Below are positions 1 to 9,586 of a stretch of 64,000 nucleotides of DNA, piece by piece (position 1 is the first letter of the stretch; each line of letters opens with the position of its first letter). The translations under genes and the position numbers were made by a program. Source of the DNA: Pseudomonas sp. LD120 (GTDB lineage Bacteria; Pseudomonadota; Gammaproteobacteria; Pseudomonadales; Pseudomonadaceae); assembly GCF_009861525.1 (NCBI RefSeq), contig NZ_WVHL01000006.1, forward strand, positions 124,001 to 188,000. Direction: 5' to 3'. The notes under the pieces are model-generated. The model was given only the letters and a program-made list of their open reading frames with translations. It was not told where the DNA came from and did not search any database.

Positions 1-1425
1 ATGATGGCGGTGGACACCGCCGAGCACATGCCCTCGGCCGCCGTCACCGCCACCAGTGTCGAGCAGGTACAAGGGGTGGTGAAGATCTGCAACGAGCACA
101 AGATTCCGGTCTGGACCATCTCCACCGGCCGCAACTTCGGCTACGGCTCGGCAGCGCCCGGCCAGCGCGGCCAGGTGATTCTCGACCTGAAGAAAATGAA
201 CAAGATCCTCCACGTCGACCCGGAATTGTGCACCGCACTGGTGGAGCCCGGGGTCACCTACCAGCAGCTTTACGACTACATCCAGGAACACAACCTGCCG
301 CTGATGCTGTCCTTCTCGGCGCCTTCGGCCATCGCCGGCCCCCTGGGCAACACCATGGACCGCGGCGTCGGCTACACCCCCTACGGTGAACACTTCCTCA
401 TGCAGTGCGGCATGGAGGTGGTGCTGGCCAACGGCGACGTCTATCGCACTGGCATGGGCGGGGTCAAAGGCGACAATGCCTGGCAGGTGTTCAAGTGGGG
501 CTACGGCCCGACCCTGGATGGCATGTTCACCCAGGCCAACTACGGCATCTGCACCAAGATGGGCTTCTGGCTGATGCCCAAGCCGCCAGTGTTCAAACCG
601 TTCGAGATCAAGTTCGAGAACGAGTCGGACATCGCCGAGATCGTCGAATTCATCCGCCCGCTGCGCATCGCCCAAGTGATTCCCAACTCGGTGGTGATCG
701 CCGGCGTGCTGTGGGAGGCCGCCACCTGCAACACCCGCCGCGCCGACTACACCCAAGAGCCTGGGCCCACCTCCGAGGCCATCCTCAAGCAGATCCAGAA
801 GGACAAGAACCTCGGCGCCTGGAACGTCTATGCCGCTCTCTACGGCACCCAGGAGCAGGTGGACGTCAACTGGAAGATCGTCAATCAGGCCCTCAAGGCT
901 CTGGGCAAGGGACGCATCGTCACCCAGGAGGAAGCCGGCACGACCCAACCCTTCCTGTACCGCTCGCAACTGATGTCCGGGGTACCCAACCTGCAAGAGT
1001 TCGGCCTATACAACTGGCGCGGCGGCGGTGGCTCGATGTGGTTCGCCCCGGTGAGCCAGGCCCGCGGCAGCGAGTGCAACAAGCAGCAGGCCCTGGCCAA
1101 GCAGATCCTCAACAAACACGGCCTGGACTATGTCGGCGAGTTCATCGTCGGCTGGCGCGACATGCACCACGTGATCGACGTGCTGTACGACCGCAGCAAC
1201 CCGGAAGAAACCCAGCGCGCCAACGCCTGCTTCGCCGAGCTGCTGGATGTGTTCGAGCAGCATGGCTATGCCGTGTACCGGGTCAACACCGCCTTCCAGG
1301 AGCGGGTAGCGCAGAGCTACGGTCCGGTCAAGCGCAAGGTCGAGCACGCCATCAAGCGCGCCCTGGACCCGAACAACATCCTTGCCCCGGGCAAGTCCGG
1401 GATCGATCTGGCCAACCCTTTCTAA
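1..1425 (+). CDS. VAO/4-cresol dehydrogenase-family flavoprotein, 5' end outside window
   Basis: FAD-dependent oxidoreductase of the vanillyl-alcohol oxidase / p-cresol methylhydroxylase family. These enzymes oxidise 4-alkylphenols such as 4-cresol, eugenol or vanillyl alcohol. An FAD-binding PP-loop is seen at about residues 42-51 (STGRNFGYGS), followed by the family's substrate domain with WRGGGGSMWFAPVSQARG near residue 338. Family members have about 520 residues and 474 are visible, so the true start probably lies upstream of base 1. A cytochrome c gene follows after 57 bases, which favours a cytochrome-linked dehydrogenase (PchF or eugenol-hydroxylase type) over an oxygen-using oxidase. 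The exact substrate cannot be told from sequence. Confidence 0.85.
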   Translation: MMAVDTAEHMPSAAVTATSVEQVQGVVKICNEHKIPVWTISTGRNFGYGSAAPGQRGQVILDLKKMNKILHVDPELCTALVEPGVTYQQLYDYIQEHNLPLMLSFSAPSAIAGPLGNTMDRGVGYTPYGEHFLMQCGMEVVLANGDVYRTGMGGVKGDNAWQVFKWGYGPTLDGMFTQANYGICTKMGFWLMPKPPVFKPFEIKFENESDIAEIVEFIRPLRIAQVIPNSVVIAGVLWEAATCNTRRADYTQEPGPTSEAILKQIQKDKNLGAWNVYAALYGTQEQVDVNWKIVNQALKALGKGRIVTQEEAGTTQPFLYRSQLMSGVPNLQEFGLYNWRGGGGSMWFAPVSQARGSECNKQQALAKQILNKHGLDYVGEFIVGWRDMHHVIDVLYDRSNPEETQRANACFAELLDVFEQHGYAVYRVNTAFQERVAQSYGPVKRKVEHAIKRALDPNNILAPGKSGIDLANPF

Positions 1426-1482
1426 GCAGCTCGTGCCCCGTCGGCGTAGCGCCACGGGGCCCTTTGAAACACAGGAAAAGTC

Positions 1483-1854
1483 ATGAAGTACAGCCCACTG
1501 CTCACAGCCCAAGCGCTGTTGCTGGCCGCGCCACTGGCCCTGGCCGACGGCGACGCGGTTCTCGGCAAGGCCCTGTTCAGCGCCCAATGCGGCTTTTGCC
1601 ACAGCGCCGAGAACGGCAAACACCTGATGGGCCCCAGCCTGCACCAAGTCTTCGGCCGGGCCAGTGGCCAGGCCCAGGGTTTCAGCTACTCCAGCGCGCT
1701 ACAGGGTGCCGGCCTGCAATGGAACGACGCCACCCTGGAACGCTGGCTGAGCAACCCGGCGGCCCTGGTACCGGGCAACCAGATGATGTTTCCCGGCCAG
1801 GCCGACCCGCAGAGCCGCCAGCACCTGATTGCCTACCTGAAAAGTCTGCACTGA
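1483..1854 (+). CDS. Periplasmic cytochrome c, partner of the flavoprotein
   Basis: A 123-residue class I c-type cytochrome. An N-terminal signal peptide ends about residue 21 (LALADG). The haem attachment motif CGFCH is near residues 36-40, and a distal Met ligand is likely in the GNQMMFPG segment near residue 100. By analogy to PchC of p-cresol methylhydroxylase, it should accept electrons from the flavoprotein just upstream and pass them to the respiratory chain. It probably shares that gene's transcript, which ends at the hairpin downstream. Its size and single haem fit the small-subunit family. Confidence 0.85.
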   Translation: MKYSPLLTAQALLLAAPLALADGDAVLGKALFSAQCGFCHSAENGKHLMGPSLHQVFGRASGQAQGFSYSSALQGAGLQWNDATLERWLSNPAALVPGNQMMFPGQADPQSRQHLIAYLKSLH

Positions 1855-1898
1855 GGCCGCAGGCAGCGACGCCTCAACTAGCGCAGCGCTGAAACGAC

Positions 1899-1930
1899 AA
1901 CGCCCGGAGCCTGGCCCCGGGCGTTTTTTT
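1899..1930 (+). terminator. Rho-independent terminator after the cytochrome gene
   Basis: Inverted repeat AACGCCCGG / CCGGGCGTT with an intervening 9-base loop, then seven T. It lies 45 bases after the cytochrome stop and ends just before the convergent MFS gene. Confidence 0.9.
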
Positions 1931-1950
1931 ACCCGTCGAACAACCGCGCG

Positions 1951-3168
1951 TCAGGCTTTGCGGGTACGCGGCAGGAAGATCGCCAGCACTCCGAACAGCG
2001 GCAGGAACGAGCACAGGAAGTACACGTACTCGATGCCATGGATGTCCGCCAGGTGCCCCAGCAGCGCCGCGCCGATCCCGCCAAAACCGAACATCAGGCC
2101 GAAGAACACCCCGGCGATCATGCCGACGTTGCCCGGCACCAGTTCCTGGGCGTAGACCACGATGGCGGAGAACGCCGAGGCCAGGATGAAGCCGATCACC
2201 ACGCTGAGGACGCTGGTCCAGAACAGGTCGACATGGGGCAGCAGCAGGGTGAACGGCGCCACCCCGAGGATCGAGAACCAGATCACCGCCTTGCGCCCGA
2301 TCTTGTCGCCGATCGGCCCGCCAAAGAAGGTCCCCGCCGCTACCGCGCCGAGGAACAGGAACAGGTGCAGTTGCGAGCTGGCCACCGACAGGTCGAATTT
2401 CTCGATCAGGTAGAAGGTGAAGTAGCTGGTGAAGCTGGCCATGTAGAAATACTTGGAGAACACCAGCAGCCCAAGAACCACCAGGGCGCTGATCACCCGG
2501 TTCCTCGACAGGCCGTGGGTCGCCGCATGACCCTGCTTGAGCTTGTGCAGGCGCAGGTGGTTAGCGTACCAGCGACTGATGGCGTAGAGCACCGCCAGGG
2601 CCAACAGCGCGAACAGGCCGAACCAGGCCACATTGCCCTGGCCGTAGGGAATGATGATGGCGGCGGCCAGCAAAGGGCCGAATGCGGTGCCGGCATTGCC
2701 GCCCACCTGGAAGCTCGACTGCGCCAGGCCATAACGCCCGCCCGAGGCCAGCCGCGCGACCCGGGAAGCCTCCGGGTGAAAAGTCGAGGAGCCGATGCCG
2801 ATCAATGCCGCCGCCAGCAGGATCAAGGGAAAACTGCCGGCCTGGGACATCATCATGATGCCGATCAGGGTGCAGACCATGCCCGTCGGCAGCAGGAACG
2901 GCAAGGGGCGCCGATCGGTGTAGAACCCCACCCAGGGCTGCAGCAGAGAGGCGGTGAGCTGGAAAGTCAGGGTGATCAGGCCGACCTGAGTGAACGTCAG
3001 GCCGTAGTTGTCCTTAAGCATCGGGTAGATGGCCGGCAATACCGCCTGGATCAGGTCGTTGATCAGGTGCGCCAGGGCCACTGCGCCGATGATGCGCAGC
3101 ACCAGTGGGCTGCTTTGTGAAGCCGGGACACTCGTCGTTGCGACGTTCGAAGAGTTGCTGCTAGCCAT
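1951..3168 (-). CDS. fsr: MFS efflux transporter, fosmidomycin-resistance (Fsr) type
   Basis: A 12-helix major facilitator of 405 residues. The order of hydrophobic segments and the FHPEASRVA stretch in the loop after helix 4 match the Fsr/FosR family of drug-proton antiporters in the inner membrane. The start at MASSNSSN is preferred because the 18-residue extension to 3222 (MAHWRTCPC...) is not membrane-like and has no family counterpart; the ribosome site (CGGAAAA) is weak. Monocistronic, converging on the cytochrome terminator. The substrate is inferred from family only. Confidence 0.85.
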   Translation of the reverse strand: MASSNSSNVATTSVPASQSSPLVLRIIGAVALAHLINDLIQAVLPAIYPMLKDNYGLTFTQVGLITLTFQLTASLLQPWVGFYTDRRPLPFLLPTGMVCTLIGIMMMSQAGSFPLILLAAALIGIGSSTFHPEASRVARLASGGRYGLAQSSFQVGGNAGTAFGPLLAAAIIIPYGQGNVAWFGLFALLALAVLYAISRWYANHLRLHKLKQGHAATHGLSRNRVISALVVLGLLVFSKYFYMASFTSYFTFYLIEKFDLSVASSQLHLFLFLGAVAAGTFFGGPIGDKIGRKAVIWFSILGVAPFTLLLPHVDLFWTSVLSVVIGFILASAFSAIVVYAQELVPGNVGMIAGVFFGLMFGFGGIGAALLGHLADIHGIEYVYFLCSFLPLFGVLAIFLPRTRKA

Positions 3169-3493
3169 AGAGTTTTCCGTACAGCGGGTGGGTGCACAGG
3201 GGCAGGTGCGCCAATGTGCCATTTTTCAGTGCGCCCAGGCCATCCCCTTAGCAGGCTAACGACTTCTTCCACCTGACTAATAGCTCATCGCCATGGTCTG
3301 AATCTTGCTCTGACTGGCAGACCAACCCGGCGCCCTTATCCAGGGCGTCGAAAATGGGAAGTAACGCTACAGCGCCGGCTTGATCCTGGCAGCCGTCGCA
3401 CACTTTCCGAAGCCTTTTTACAAGGGCACGGGGTCCGGGCCACACGCCCCGATCGCACGCCGATGGTGCGTGGTGTCCAGAGGAGCAATCGGC
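3169..3493. other. Divergent intergenic region between fsr and chemoreceptor
   Basis: 325 bases holding both upstream regions. An AGAGGAG ribosome site for the chemoreceptor lies at 3478-3484. No convincing promoter pair, operator or small gene was recognised. Confidence 0.5.
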
Positions 3494-5551
3494 ATGCATC
3501 TATTTCTAGCACCGGGGATTAGTCTGTTGGGGCGCTTTGGCTTTGCCCGCAAATTCCAGTTGCTGTTTTTGCTGTTCATCCTGCCGCTGCTGGGCAGCCT
3601 GTGGATGATTGGCCAGGACTACCACGACAAGCTCGGTCTGATGGCCACCGAGCGCTCTGGGGTCGAGCAATTGTTGGCCCTCGATGCCCTGGATAACTTG
3701 CTGACCGCACAACGTGATCGTGCTGCCCGCTGGCGTGCCACCGAAACCAACCGCAAGCCGACTCCGGCGACCCTTGCCGCCGTGGCGGCCTTCGATGCGG
3801 TGCAGCCCGCCGTGCTCCAGGCTTACAGCCAACTGGGCGAAGCCCTACAGCAGACCGGTGCTCAGAGCGACACCCTTACCCGCTACCAGGCATTGCAAGC
3901 CCCCCTGGCGCAACTGGACTCGAAAAGTCTGGCCAGCGTCGGTTGGTGGCCGGACGGTTACGAGCGCTTCACTTCGGCCCTGAGTGCTCTGCAGGCGCTG
4001 CGCGAACAGATCGCCATGGACACCCGCCTGACCCTCGCCCCCTGGCTGGAAACCTACCTGCTGACGCAGATTTCTACCCAGCACGCCCCGGACCTGATCG
4101 AGCGGGTCGGACGCCTGGCCGCCGTCGGTCAAGCCTCGGTGGTCTCGGGCCAGTTCACCCTGCAAAGCCGCCTGCAACTGCGTGACCTGCGCAGCCGCAT
4201 CGGCGATGCAAGGGAGCAGTTGAGCAAGACCGGCAGCCTGCTGGAGACGCGCCTGCCCAGCGCCCTGCAAGGCTGGGCCGGGCACTATCACGATAGCCTC
4301 AAGCACCTGGATGACCAACTGAGCGTGCTGGATGACGGCATGTTTGGCGGCGACATCAAGCTCAAGCCCGAACAATTCGAACAGAGCCTGGACAGCCTGC
4401 TGGGCAACCTTGCAGACCTGCGCCAGACATCCCTCGCGACCCTCGACAGACGCCTCGACCATTACCAGGGTTCAGCCCTGCGCCAGTTCATTCTGGTGGC
4501 CACGGTGCTCGGTTGCCTGGTGTTGGCCGCCTTGTACCTGTTCATTTGCCTGCAAGCCTCGATCCGGCGCAGCGCCAGCGGTATCACCCTACTGGCCGAA
4601 GCCCTGCGCGACGGCAACTTGTGCCTGCAAGTGCCAGTACAGGGACGCGATGAACTGGCGCTGATCAGCAACGCGTTGAACGTCGCCGTGGTGCAACTGC
4701 GTAGCAGCCTGCAAGGGGTGGATCACGAGACCCTGCAACTGGGGGACGCCGTGCGCAGTCTCAACGATCATTCCAGCGGAGCCTTGAGCGAAGTCGAGGC
4801 CCAGCAACAGCAGATCAGCCAGATCGCCGCGGCCGCCACACAACTGGCCGCCACCTCCCAAGGGGTCGCGCAAAGTTGTGAACAGGCATCCGGCAGCGCC
4901 CAGCACACCCGGCGCATCGCCAGCGACAGCAGCCGCGACAGCCAGCGCACCACCGCCAGCATCCAGCAACTCAACCAACGCTTGAACGACACCGCCGCCG
5001 CCCTCGCCCGGGTCAGTGAACAAGGGCAGCAAATCCAGCTGGTGGTGGACACCATTCGCGGCGTGGCCGAGCAGACCAACCTGCTGGCCCTGAACGCCGC
5101 CATCGAAGCCGCCCGCGCCGGGGAGCAGGGCCGGGGCTTCGCCGTGGTCGCCGATGAAGTGCGCAGTTTGTCCCAGCGCACCCAGTCCTCCACCGAGCAG
5201 ATCGCCGCCACCGTGGACAGCCTGCGCGCGACCGTGAACGAGGCGGTGAACCTGATGGAAGCCGCCTGCGGCCAAGCCCAGAGTGACGCGCAATCAGTGA
5301 CCGGCCTGGGCCAGCGCCTGGTGGAAATTGCCGATGCCGTACAAGGAGTCAGCGATACCCTGACGCAAATCGCTACCGCGGTGGAAGAGCAAGCCAGCAC
5401 CGCCGATGAAGTCAGCGGCAATATCCAGCAAGTGGATCAGGCCGCCGTGCGCCTGCTGGAGGGGGCCCGGGCGGTGAACCTCGCAGCCGACCGCCTGAGC
5501 CAAGGCAGCCAGGCCCTGAGCGCCAACACCGGACGCTTCCAGTTGACCTGA
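3494..5551 (+). CDS. Transmembrane methyl-accepting chemotaxis protein
   Basis: Chemoreceptor of 685 residues from ATG 3494, chosen for the AGAGGAG eight bases upstream; the frame is open from 3380 without a good site. Order: a membrane helix near residues 20-38 (FQLLFLLFILPLLGSLWMI), a periplasmic region of about 300 residues, a second helix near 333-355 (FILVATVLGCLVLAALYLF), a HAMP segment, and a cytoplasmic signalling hairpin with the conserved tip (EQTNLLALNAAIEAARAGEQ) and FAVVADEVR. It should control CheA through CheW. The large helical ligand domain has no clear signature, so the ligand is unknown. Confidence 0.93.
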   Translation: MHLFLAPGISLLGRFGFARKFQLLFLLFILPLLGSLWMIGQDYHDKLGLMATERSGVEQLLALDALDNLLTAQRDRAARWRATETNRKPTPATLAAVAAFDAVQPAVLQAYSQLGEALQQTGAQSDTLTRYQALQAPLAQLDSKSLASVGWWPDGYERFTSALSALQALREQIAMDTRLTLAPWLETYLLTQISTQHAPDLIERVGRLAAVGQASVVSGQFTLQSRLQLRDLRSRIGDAREQLSKTGSLLETRLPSALQGWAGHYHDSLKHLDDQLSVLDDGMFGGDIKLKPEQFEQSLDSLLGNLADLRQTSLATLDRRLDHYQGSALRQFILVATVLGCLVLAALYLFICLQASIRRSASGITLLAEALRDGNLCLQVPVQGRDELALISNALNVAVVQLRSSLQGVDHETLQLGDAVRSLNDHSSGALSEVEAQQQQISQIAAAATQLAATSQGVAQSCEQASGSAQHTRRIASDSSRDSQRTTASIQQLNQRLNDTAAALARVSEQGQQIQLVVDTIRGVAEQTNLLALNAAIEAARAGEQGRGFAVVADEVRSLSQRTQSSTEQIAATVDSLRATVNEAVNLMEAACGQAQSDAQSVTGLGQRLVEIADAVQGVSDTLTQIATAVEEQASTADEVSGNIQQVDQAAVRLLEGARAVNLAADRLSQGSQALSANTGRFQLT

Positions 5552-5566
5552 GGCGCTGGGCTGCCA

Positions 5567-6472
5567 TCAACCGCTGATCCGCGCCTCGGGGAAATCCGCT
5601 TCGAGTTCGGCCTTGAGCCACTGGATAAACCATTGGACATCCGCCGACCACTCAGGGGCCGGCGTCAACACCCGATAGCTTTCCAGCTTCACCTGATCGG
5701 CCAGCACCCGCACCAGGGTGCCGGCCTGGAGCTCCTCACGCACCAGCACTTCATTGGCCAGGGCGATGCCGCCACCGCTTTCGGCCACCGACAGCGCATG
5801 GTCGTTGTTCACATAAATCAGATCGGATGTGAGGTGAACCTGCAGGCCATTGGCGGCGAACCACAGGTTCCACCACTCCCCGTCATCGAAATGGATCAGC
5901 GTGTGGCGGGCCAGATCCGCCGGCCCAGTGATCGGCTCGATACTTTGCAGATAGGCTGGGGTACAGATCGGAAACACCCGGGGGCAAATCAAGCTGACCC
6001 GCGACTGGGGGTATTGCCCGTCCAGGCCGTAGGCGATCCCCAGGTCGGCACTCTTGGCGTCGACGTCGGTGAAGGTCGAATTCGGTTCGATGGCAAACTT
6101 CAGTCCCGGGCGCAGATGGCGCAGCGCCTCCAGGCGCGGGGTCAGCCAGCGCTTGGCAAACCCCGGCACCACCATGATCCGCAACCAGCGCTCGGCGGCC
6201 TTGGACTGAACCTCGCGCCCGGCCTCGATGATCAAGCGCAAGGCCGCGGCGGTCTTGCGGTGATAAGCCTCCCCCGCCGGGGTCAGGATCACCCCGCGCG
6301 AGGTGCGTTCGAACAACTGCACACCCAGCCAATCCTCCAGCAGTTTCACATGGCGGCCGATGGCGGGCTGGGTGACATGCAGCGACTTGGAGGCTTCGAC
6401 ATAGCTGCCCAAACGGGCCGCGGCATCAAAAGCCCGCACCGCATTCAACGGCGGCAAACGCTGTTCGGCCAT
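5567..6472 (-). CDS. LysR-family regulator (GcvA-like)
   Basis: A 301-residue LysR-type regulator from the ATG at 6472 (MAEQRLPPLNAVRAFDAAARLG). The N-terminal winged helix carries the recognition segment SLHVTQPAIGRHVKLLEDWLG, and the C-terminal substrate-binding domain follows. It is divergent from the ABC importer starting at 6699, the usual arrangement for a regulator of that operon. The open frame extends 94 codons further upstream, but that part runs through the AT-rich promoter region and is not coding-like. Confidence 0.9.
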   Translation of the reverse strand: MAEQRLPPLNAVRAFDAAARLGSYVEASKSLHVTQPAIGRHVKLLEDWLGVQLFERTSRGVILTPAGEAYHRKTAAALRLIIEAGREVQSKAAERWLRIMVVPGFAKRWLTPRLEALRHLRPGLKFAIEPNSTFTDVDAKSADLGIAYGLDGQYPQSRVSLICPRVFPICTPAYLQSIEPITGPADLARHTLIHFDDGEWWNLWFAANGLQVHLTSDLIYVNNDHALSVAESGGGIALANEVLVREELQAGTLVRVLADQVKLESYRVLTPAPEWSADVQWFIQWLKAELEADFPEARISG

Positions 6473-6583
6473 GGTTCTACACGCCCTTGCTATTAAATTT
6501 TTTAATAGCATGTATGTTAAAATTGATGTTTCGCCCCCGCAACCCCTCACTGATAATCCGCTCCAGCAGAACCATAAGAACCC

Positions 6584-6613
6584 GCGCAAAGCCCGTAAAA
6601 ACAGGCTTTGCAC
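6584..6613. promoter_or_regulatory. Candidate LysR operator
   Basis: Perfect 8-bp inverted repeat GCAAAGCC (6586-6593) / GGCTTTGC (6604-6611) with a 10-base spacer, lying between the divergent LysR gene and the ABC operon. Dyads of this size are typical of LysR sites. The assignment is inference. Confidence 0.45.
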
Positions 6614-6698
6614 GCATCCGAACACATCTCGATCCTGCCCTAAGAAAAACAATATCCATGGCCTGCACGACAGCCCGTGGGGGAATCGGAGGTAAGGC

Positions 6699-7817
6699 AT
6701 GAATGCCCTGCATGCGCTGCAAACACTGGCGGTGTCCATCCGCTCGGTGCGCAAGGTCTACGGCGATCCACACAGCGGCCCGGTGGCCCTGAAGCACATC
6801 GATCTGGACATCCGCGACAACGAATTCTTCACCCTCCTGGGGCCCTCCGGCTGCGGCAAGACCACCTTGTTGCGGATGATCGCCGGCTTCGAATTCCCGA
6901 CCCAGGGCGAGATCCTCCTCTATGGCGAGAACATCGCCGAGCGGCCGCCCTTCGAGCGTCCGGTGAACACCGTGTTCCAGCATTACGCGCTGTTCCCCCA
7001 CATGACCCTGGCCGAAAACCTGGCCTTTGGCCTGGAATCGCGGCCCATGGGCCAGGTGCTGAGCAAGGCGCAGATCGCCGAGCGGGTGCGCGAGATGCTG
7101 GCCCTGGTGCAGATGGAACGCTTCGCCGCACGCAAGCCCAACCAACTCTCCGGCGGCCAGCAACAACGCATCGCCCTGGCCCGGGCCCTGGCGCCCCACC
7201 CCAAGGTGCTGTTGCTGGACGAACCGCTGTCGGCCCTGGACCTCAAGCTGCGCCAGGCCATGCGCGAAGAACTCAAGGCGATCCAGACCAAGACCGGCAT
7301 CACCTTCATCTTCGTCACCCATGACCAGGAAGAAGCCCTGACCCTGTCCGACCGCATCGCCGTGCTCTCCGAAGGCGAAGTGCAGCAAGTGGGCCGCCCG
7401 GAAGAGATCTACGAGCAGCCGCGCAACCGCTTCGTTGCCGACTTTATCGGTGAAACCAACTTCATCCAGGCCACCGTCAGCCGCGTTGAAGCCGGCCTGG
7501 CCTGGTTCAGCGGTCCGGCCGGAGAGGCACTGCCGGCGCCCCCCTGCAACACGGTCAACGTCGGCCAGCAGGTCACCCTGTCCGTACGCCCGGAGCGCCT
7601 GCACCTGCGCAGCGACGCCGTGGAGGGGGCCCTGGCGTGCCGCATCGAGGCGCAGATCTACCTGGGCACCGACCTGCAATACCAGGTCAGCCTCGGCGAC
7701 GGCACGCGCCTCACGGTGCGCACGCCCAACAACCTCGAACACCATCCGCGCCTAGCCGTGGGCAGCAGTGCCGGGCTGGTGTTCGAACGCGGCAGCGCCA
7801 GCGTCCTGCTCGATTGA
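6699..7817 (+). CDS. ABC transporter ATPase, polyamine type (PotA-like)
   Basis: ATP-binding subunit of 372 residues. Walker A GPSGCGKTT is at 48-56, the Q-loop near 94, signature LSGGQ at 150-154, Walker B LLLLDEP near 171-177, the switch His in FVTHD, then a C-terminal TOBE-like domain (about 280-370), as in the PotA/SpuF subfamily. The start is set by GGAGG eight bases upstream. It is the first gene of a four-gene importer (ATPase, two permeases, binding protein), with an amidase after it. Spermidine/putrescine or a related amine is the likely substrate. Confidence 0.93.
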   Translation: MNALHALQTLAVSIRSVRKVYGDPHSGPVALKHIDLDIRDNEFFTLLGPSGCGKTTLLRMIAGFEFPTQGEILLYGENIAERPPFERPVNTVFQHYALFPHMTLAENLAFGLESRPMGQVLSKAQIAERVREMLALVQMERFAARKPNQLSGGQQQRIALARALAPHPKVLLLDEPLSALDLKLRQAMREELKAIQTKTGITFIFVTHDQEEALTLSDRIAVLSEGEVQQVGRPEEIYEQPRNRFVADFIGETNFIQATVSRVEAGLAWFSGPAGEALPAPPCNTVNVGQQVTLSVRPERLHLRSDAVEGALACRIEAQIYLGTDLQYQVSLGDGTRLTVRTPNNLEHHPRLAVGSSAGLVFERGSASVLLD

Positions 7818-7832
7818 CCACGAGGATTCGCC

Positions 7833-8753
7833 ATGCACGCCTCATCGATTTCCCAGCACCTGGAACGGCGCAAGGCCCTGCGCAGTTTTCTCGGGGTCAG
7901 CCCGGCGCTGATCGCCATCGGCCTGTTCCTGATCGTGCCGATCCTCATCGTCATCGGCTATTCGCTGATGGAAGCCAACCCCTACGGCGGGGTGAACCAG
8001 GCCTTCAGCAGCGACGCCTACACCTCGCTGCTGTTCGAGCGGCAACTGGATGACAGCCTGGCCTTCACCGACTCCTACCTGCTGATCGCCCTGCGCTCCA
8101 TCGGCATCGCCGGGCTGACCACGGTGATCACCCTGCTGATCGGTTTTCCGGTGGCGGTGTGGCTGGCCATGCAACCGGTGCAGCGCCGGGGCTTGCTGAT
8201 CTTCCTGATCACCGTGCCGTTCTGGGCCAACCTGCTGATCCGCACCTACGCCTGGATTCTGCTGCTGCGCAACACCGGGGTGATCAACAACAGCCTGATG
8301 GGCCTGGGGGTCATCCACGAGCCGTTGCAGTTGCTGTACACCGACGGCGCGGTGCTGCTGGGGCTGGTCTACACCTACGCGCCCTTCGTGGTGCTGCCGA
8401 TCTACGCCACCCTGGAAAAGATGGACATCCGCCTGCTGGAAGCCGCCCAAGACCTCTACGCCGGGCGCTGGCGCACCTTGCGCAAGGTGGTGCTACCAAT
8501 CGCCAAGCCGGGGATTTTTGCCGGGGCGATCCTGACCTTCGTGCCTTGCCTGGGGGCAATGATCGCCCCGGAACTGCTGGGGGGCGGCACCCGGATGATG
8601 CTCGGCAACCTGATCTTCCGCCAGTTCAGCGACGCCCGTAATTGGCCCTTCGGCGCCGCCCTGTCCCTGGTGCTGATGGCCACAGTGATGCTGGTGCTGA
8701 CCGTCTACGCCCTGCGCGCCCAGCGCCAGCGAACCCTTCAGGAGGGTGCATGA
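7833..8753 (+). CDS. ABC transporter permease, PotB-like
   Basis: Inner-membrane permease of 306 residues with about six helices. The cytoplasmic EAA-type loop reads EAAQDLYAGRWRTLRKVVLPIAKPG near residues 204-228, the surface that docks on the ATPase. It starts 15 bases after the ATPase gene and its TGA overlaps the ATG of the next permease, so the genes are translationally coupled. The subfamily is that of polyamine importers. Confidence 0.92.
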   Translation: MHASSISQHLERRKALRSFLGVSPALIAIGLFLIVPILIVIGYSLMEANPYGGVNQAFSSDAYTSLLFERQLDDSLAFTDSYLLIALRSIGIAGLTTVITLLIGFPVAVWLAMQPVQRRGLLIFLITVPFWANLLIRTYAWILLLRNTGVINNSLMGLGVIHEPLQLLYTDGAVLLGLVYTYAPFVVLPIYATLEKMDIRLLEAAQDLYAGRWRTLRKVVLPIAKPGIFAGAILTFVPCLGAMIAPELLGGGTRMMLGNLIFRQFSDARNWPFGAALSLVLMATVMLVLTVYALRAQRQRTLQEGA

Positions 8754-9559
8754 TGATTCGCCTGTTCAAACGCAACGGCCCAGGCGTCCAGGACTTTCCC
8801 GGCTTCGGCGGTTTCAGTTTGCTGTTCTACCTATACCTCTACGCGCCGATCCTGGTGCTGGTGGTGTTCTCCTTCAACGCCAACCAGTCGGCCACGGTGT
8901 GGAGCGGCTTCAGCCTCGACTGGTACCGCGCCGCGTTCGCCAACCAGGCCCTGCGCCAGGCCGCGGGCAACAGCCTGCTGATTGCCGTGTGCGCCAGCAT
9001 GGCGGCCACGGCGATTGCCACCCTCGCGGCCCTGGGCACCTCACGCGGGGCGAAGTTCAAGGGCCTGCAACTGTCCATGGGTGCCATCATGCTGCCCCTG
9101 GTGCTGCCGGAAATCGTCGTCGGCGTGGCCACCCTGGCGCTGTTCTCCACGTTGGGGCTGTCCCTGGGCTACGGCAACCTGATCATCGCCCACACGGTGT
9201 TCTGCATCCCCTTCGCCTATTTGCCAATCCGCGCCCGCCTCAACGACATGGACCTGTCCCTGGAGCATGCGGCGGCGGACCTGTACGCCGGCCCCTGGCG
9301 CACCTTTGGCAAGGTGACCCTGCCGCTGCTGATGCCGGGGATCGTCTCCGGGCTGATGCTGGCCTTCATCGTCTCCCTGGATAACTTCGTGATCTCGATG
9401 ATGGTGTCCCAGGCCGGCACCACCACCCTGCCGATCTTCATCTTCGGCCTGTTGCGCATGGGTGTGACACCCGACGTCAACGCCGTGTCGACGCTGATCC
9501 TCGGCGTCTCGGTGCTGTTCGTCAGCCTCTCTTACCTGTTGAGCAAGAAACACGCTTGA
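8750..9559 (+). CDS. ABC transporter permease, PotC-like
   Basis: Second permease, 269 residues, starting at the ATG that overlaps the previous stop (ATGA at 8750-8753) behind AGGAGG. A longer open frame to 8642 runs inside the previous gene and is not used. The EAA loop (EHAAADLYAGPWRTFGKVTLPLL) parallels that of its partner, so the pair forms the heteromeric channel. Confidence 0.92.
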   Translation: MMIRLFKRNGPGVQDFPGFGGFSLLFYLYLYAPILVLVVFSFNANQSATVWSGFSLDWYRAAFANQALRQAAGNSLLIAVCASMAATAIATLAALGTSRGAKFKGLQLSMGAIMLPLVLPEIVVGVATLALFSTLGLSLGYGNLIIAHTVFCIPFAYLPIRARLNDMDLSLEHAAADLYAGPWRTFGKVTLPLLMPGIVSGLMLAFIVSLDNFVISMMVSQAGTTTLPIFIFGLLRMGVTPDVNAVSTLILGVSVLFVSLSYLLSKKHA

Positions 9560-9586
9560 ACCGTCCACTGACCTTGGGGAAATGCC

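Noticed and set aside
405..1892. Plus-strand frame of 495 codons overlapping the flavoprotein and cytochrome genes
   Set aside because: Arg/Pro-rich shadow in the wrong frame; both real genes have family motifs in their own frames.
6477..7745. Minus-strand open frame of 422 codons over the ABC ATPase
   Set aside because: The plus strand encodes Walker A, LSGGQ and Walker B in order; the antisense product matches no family.
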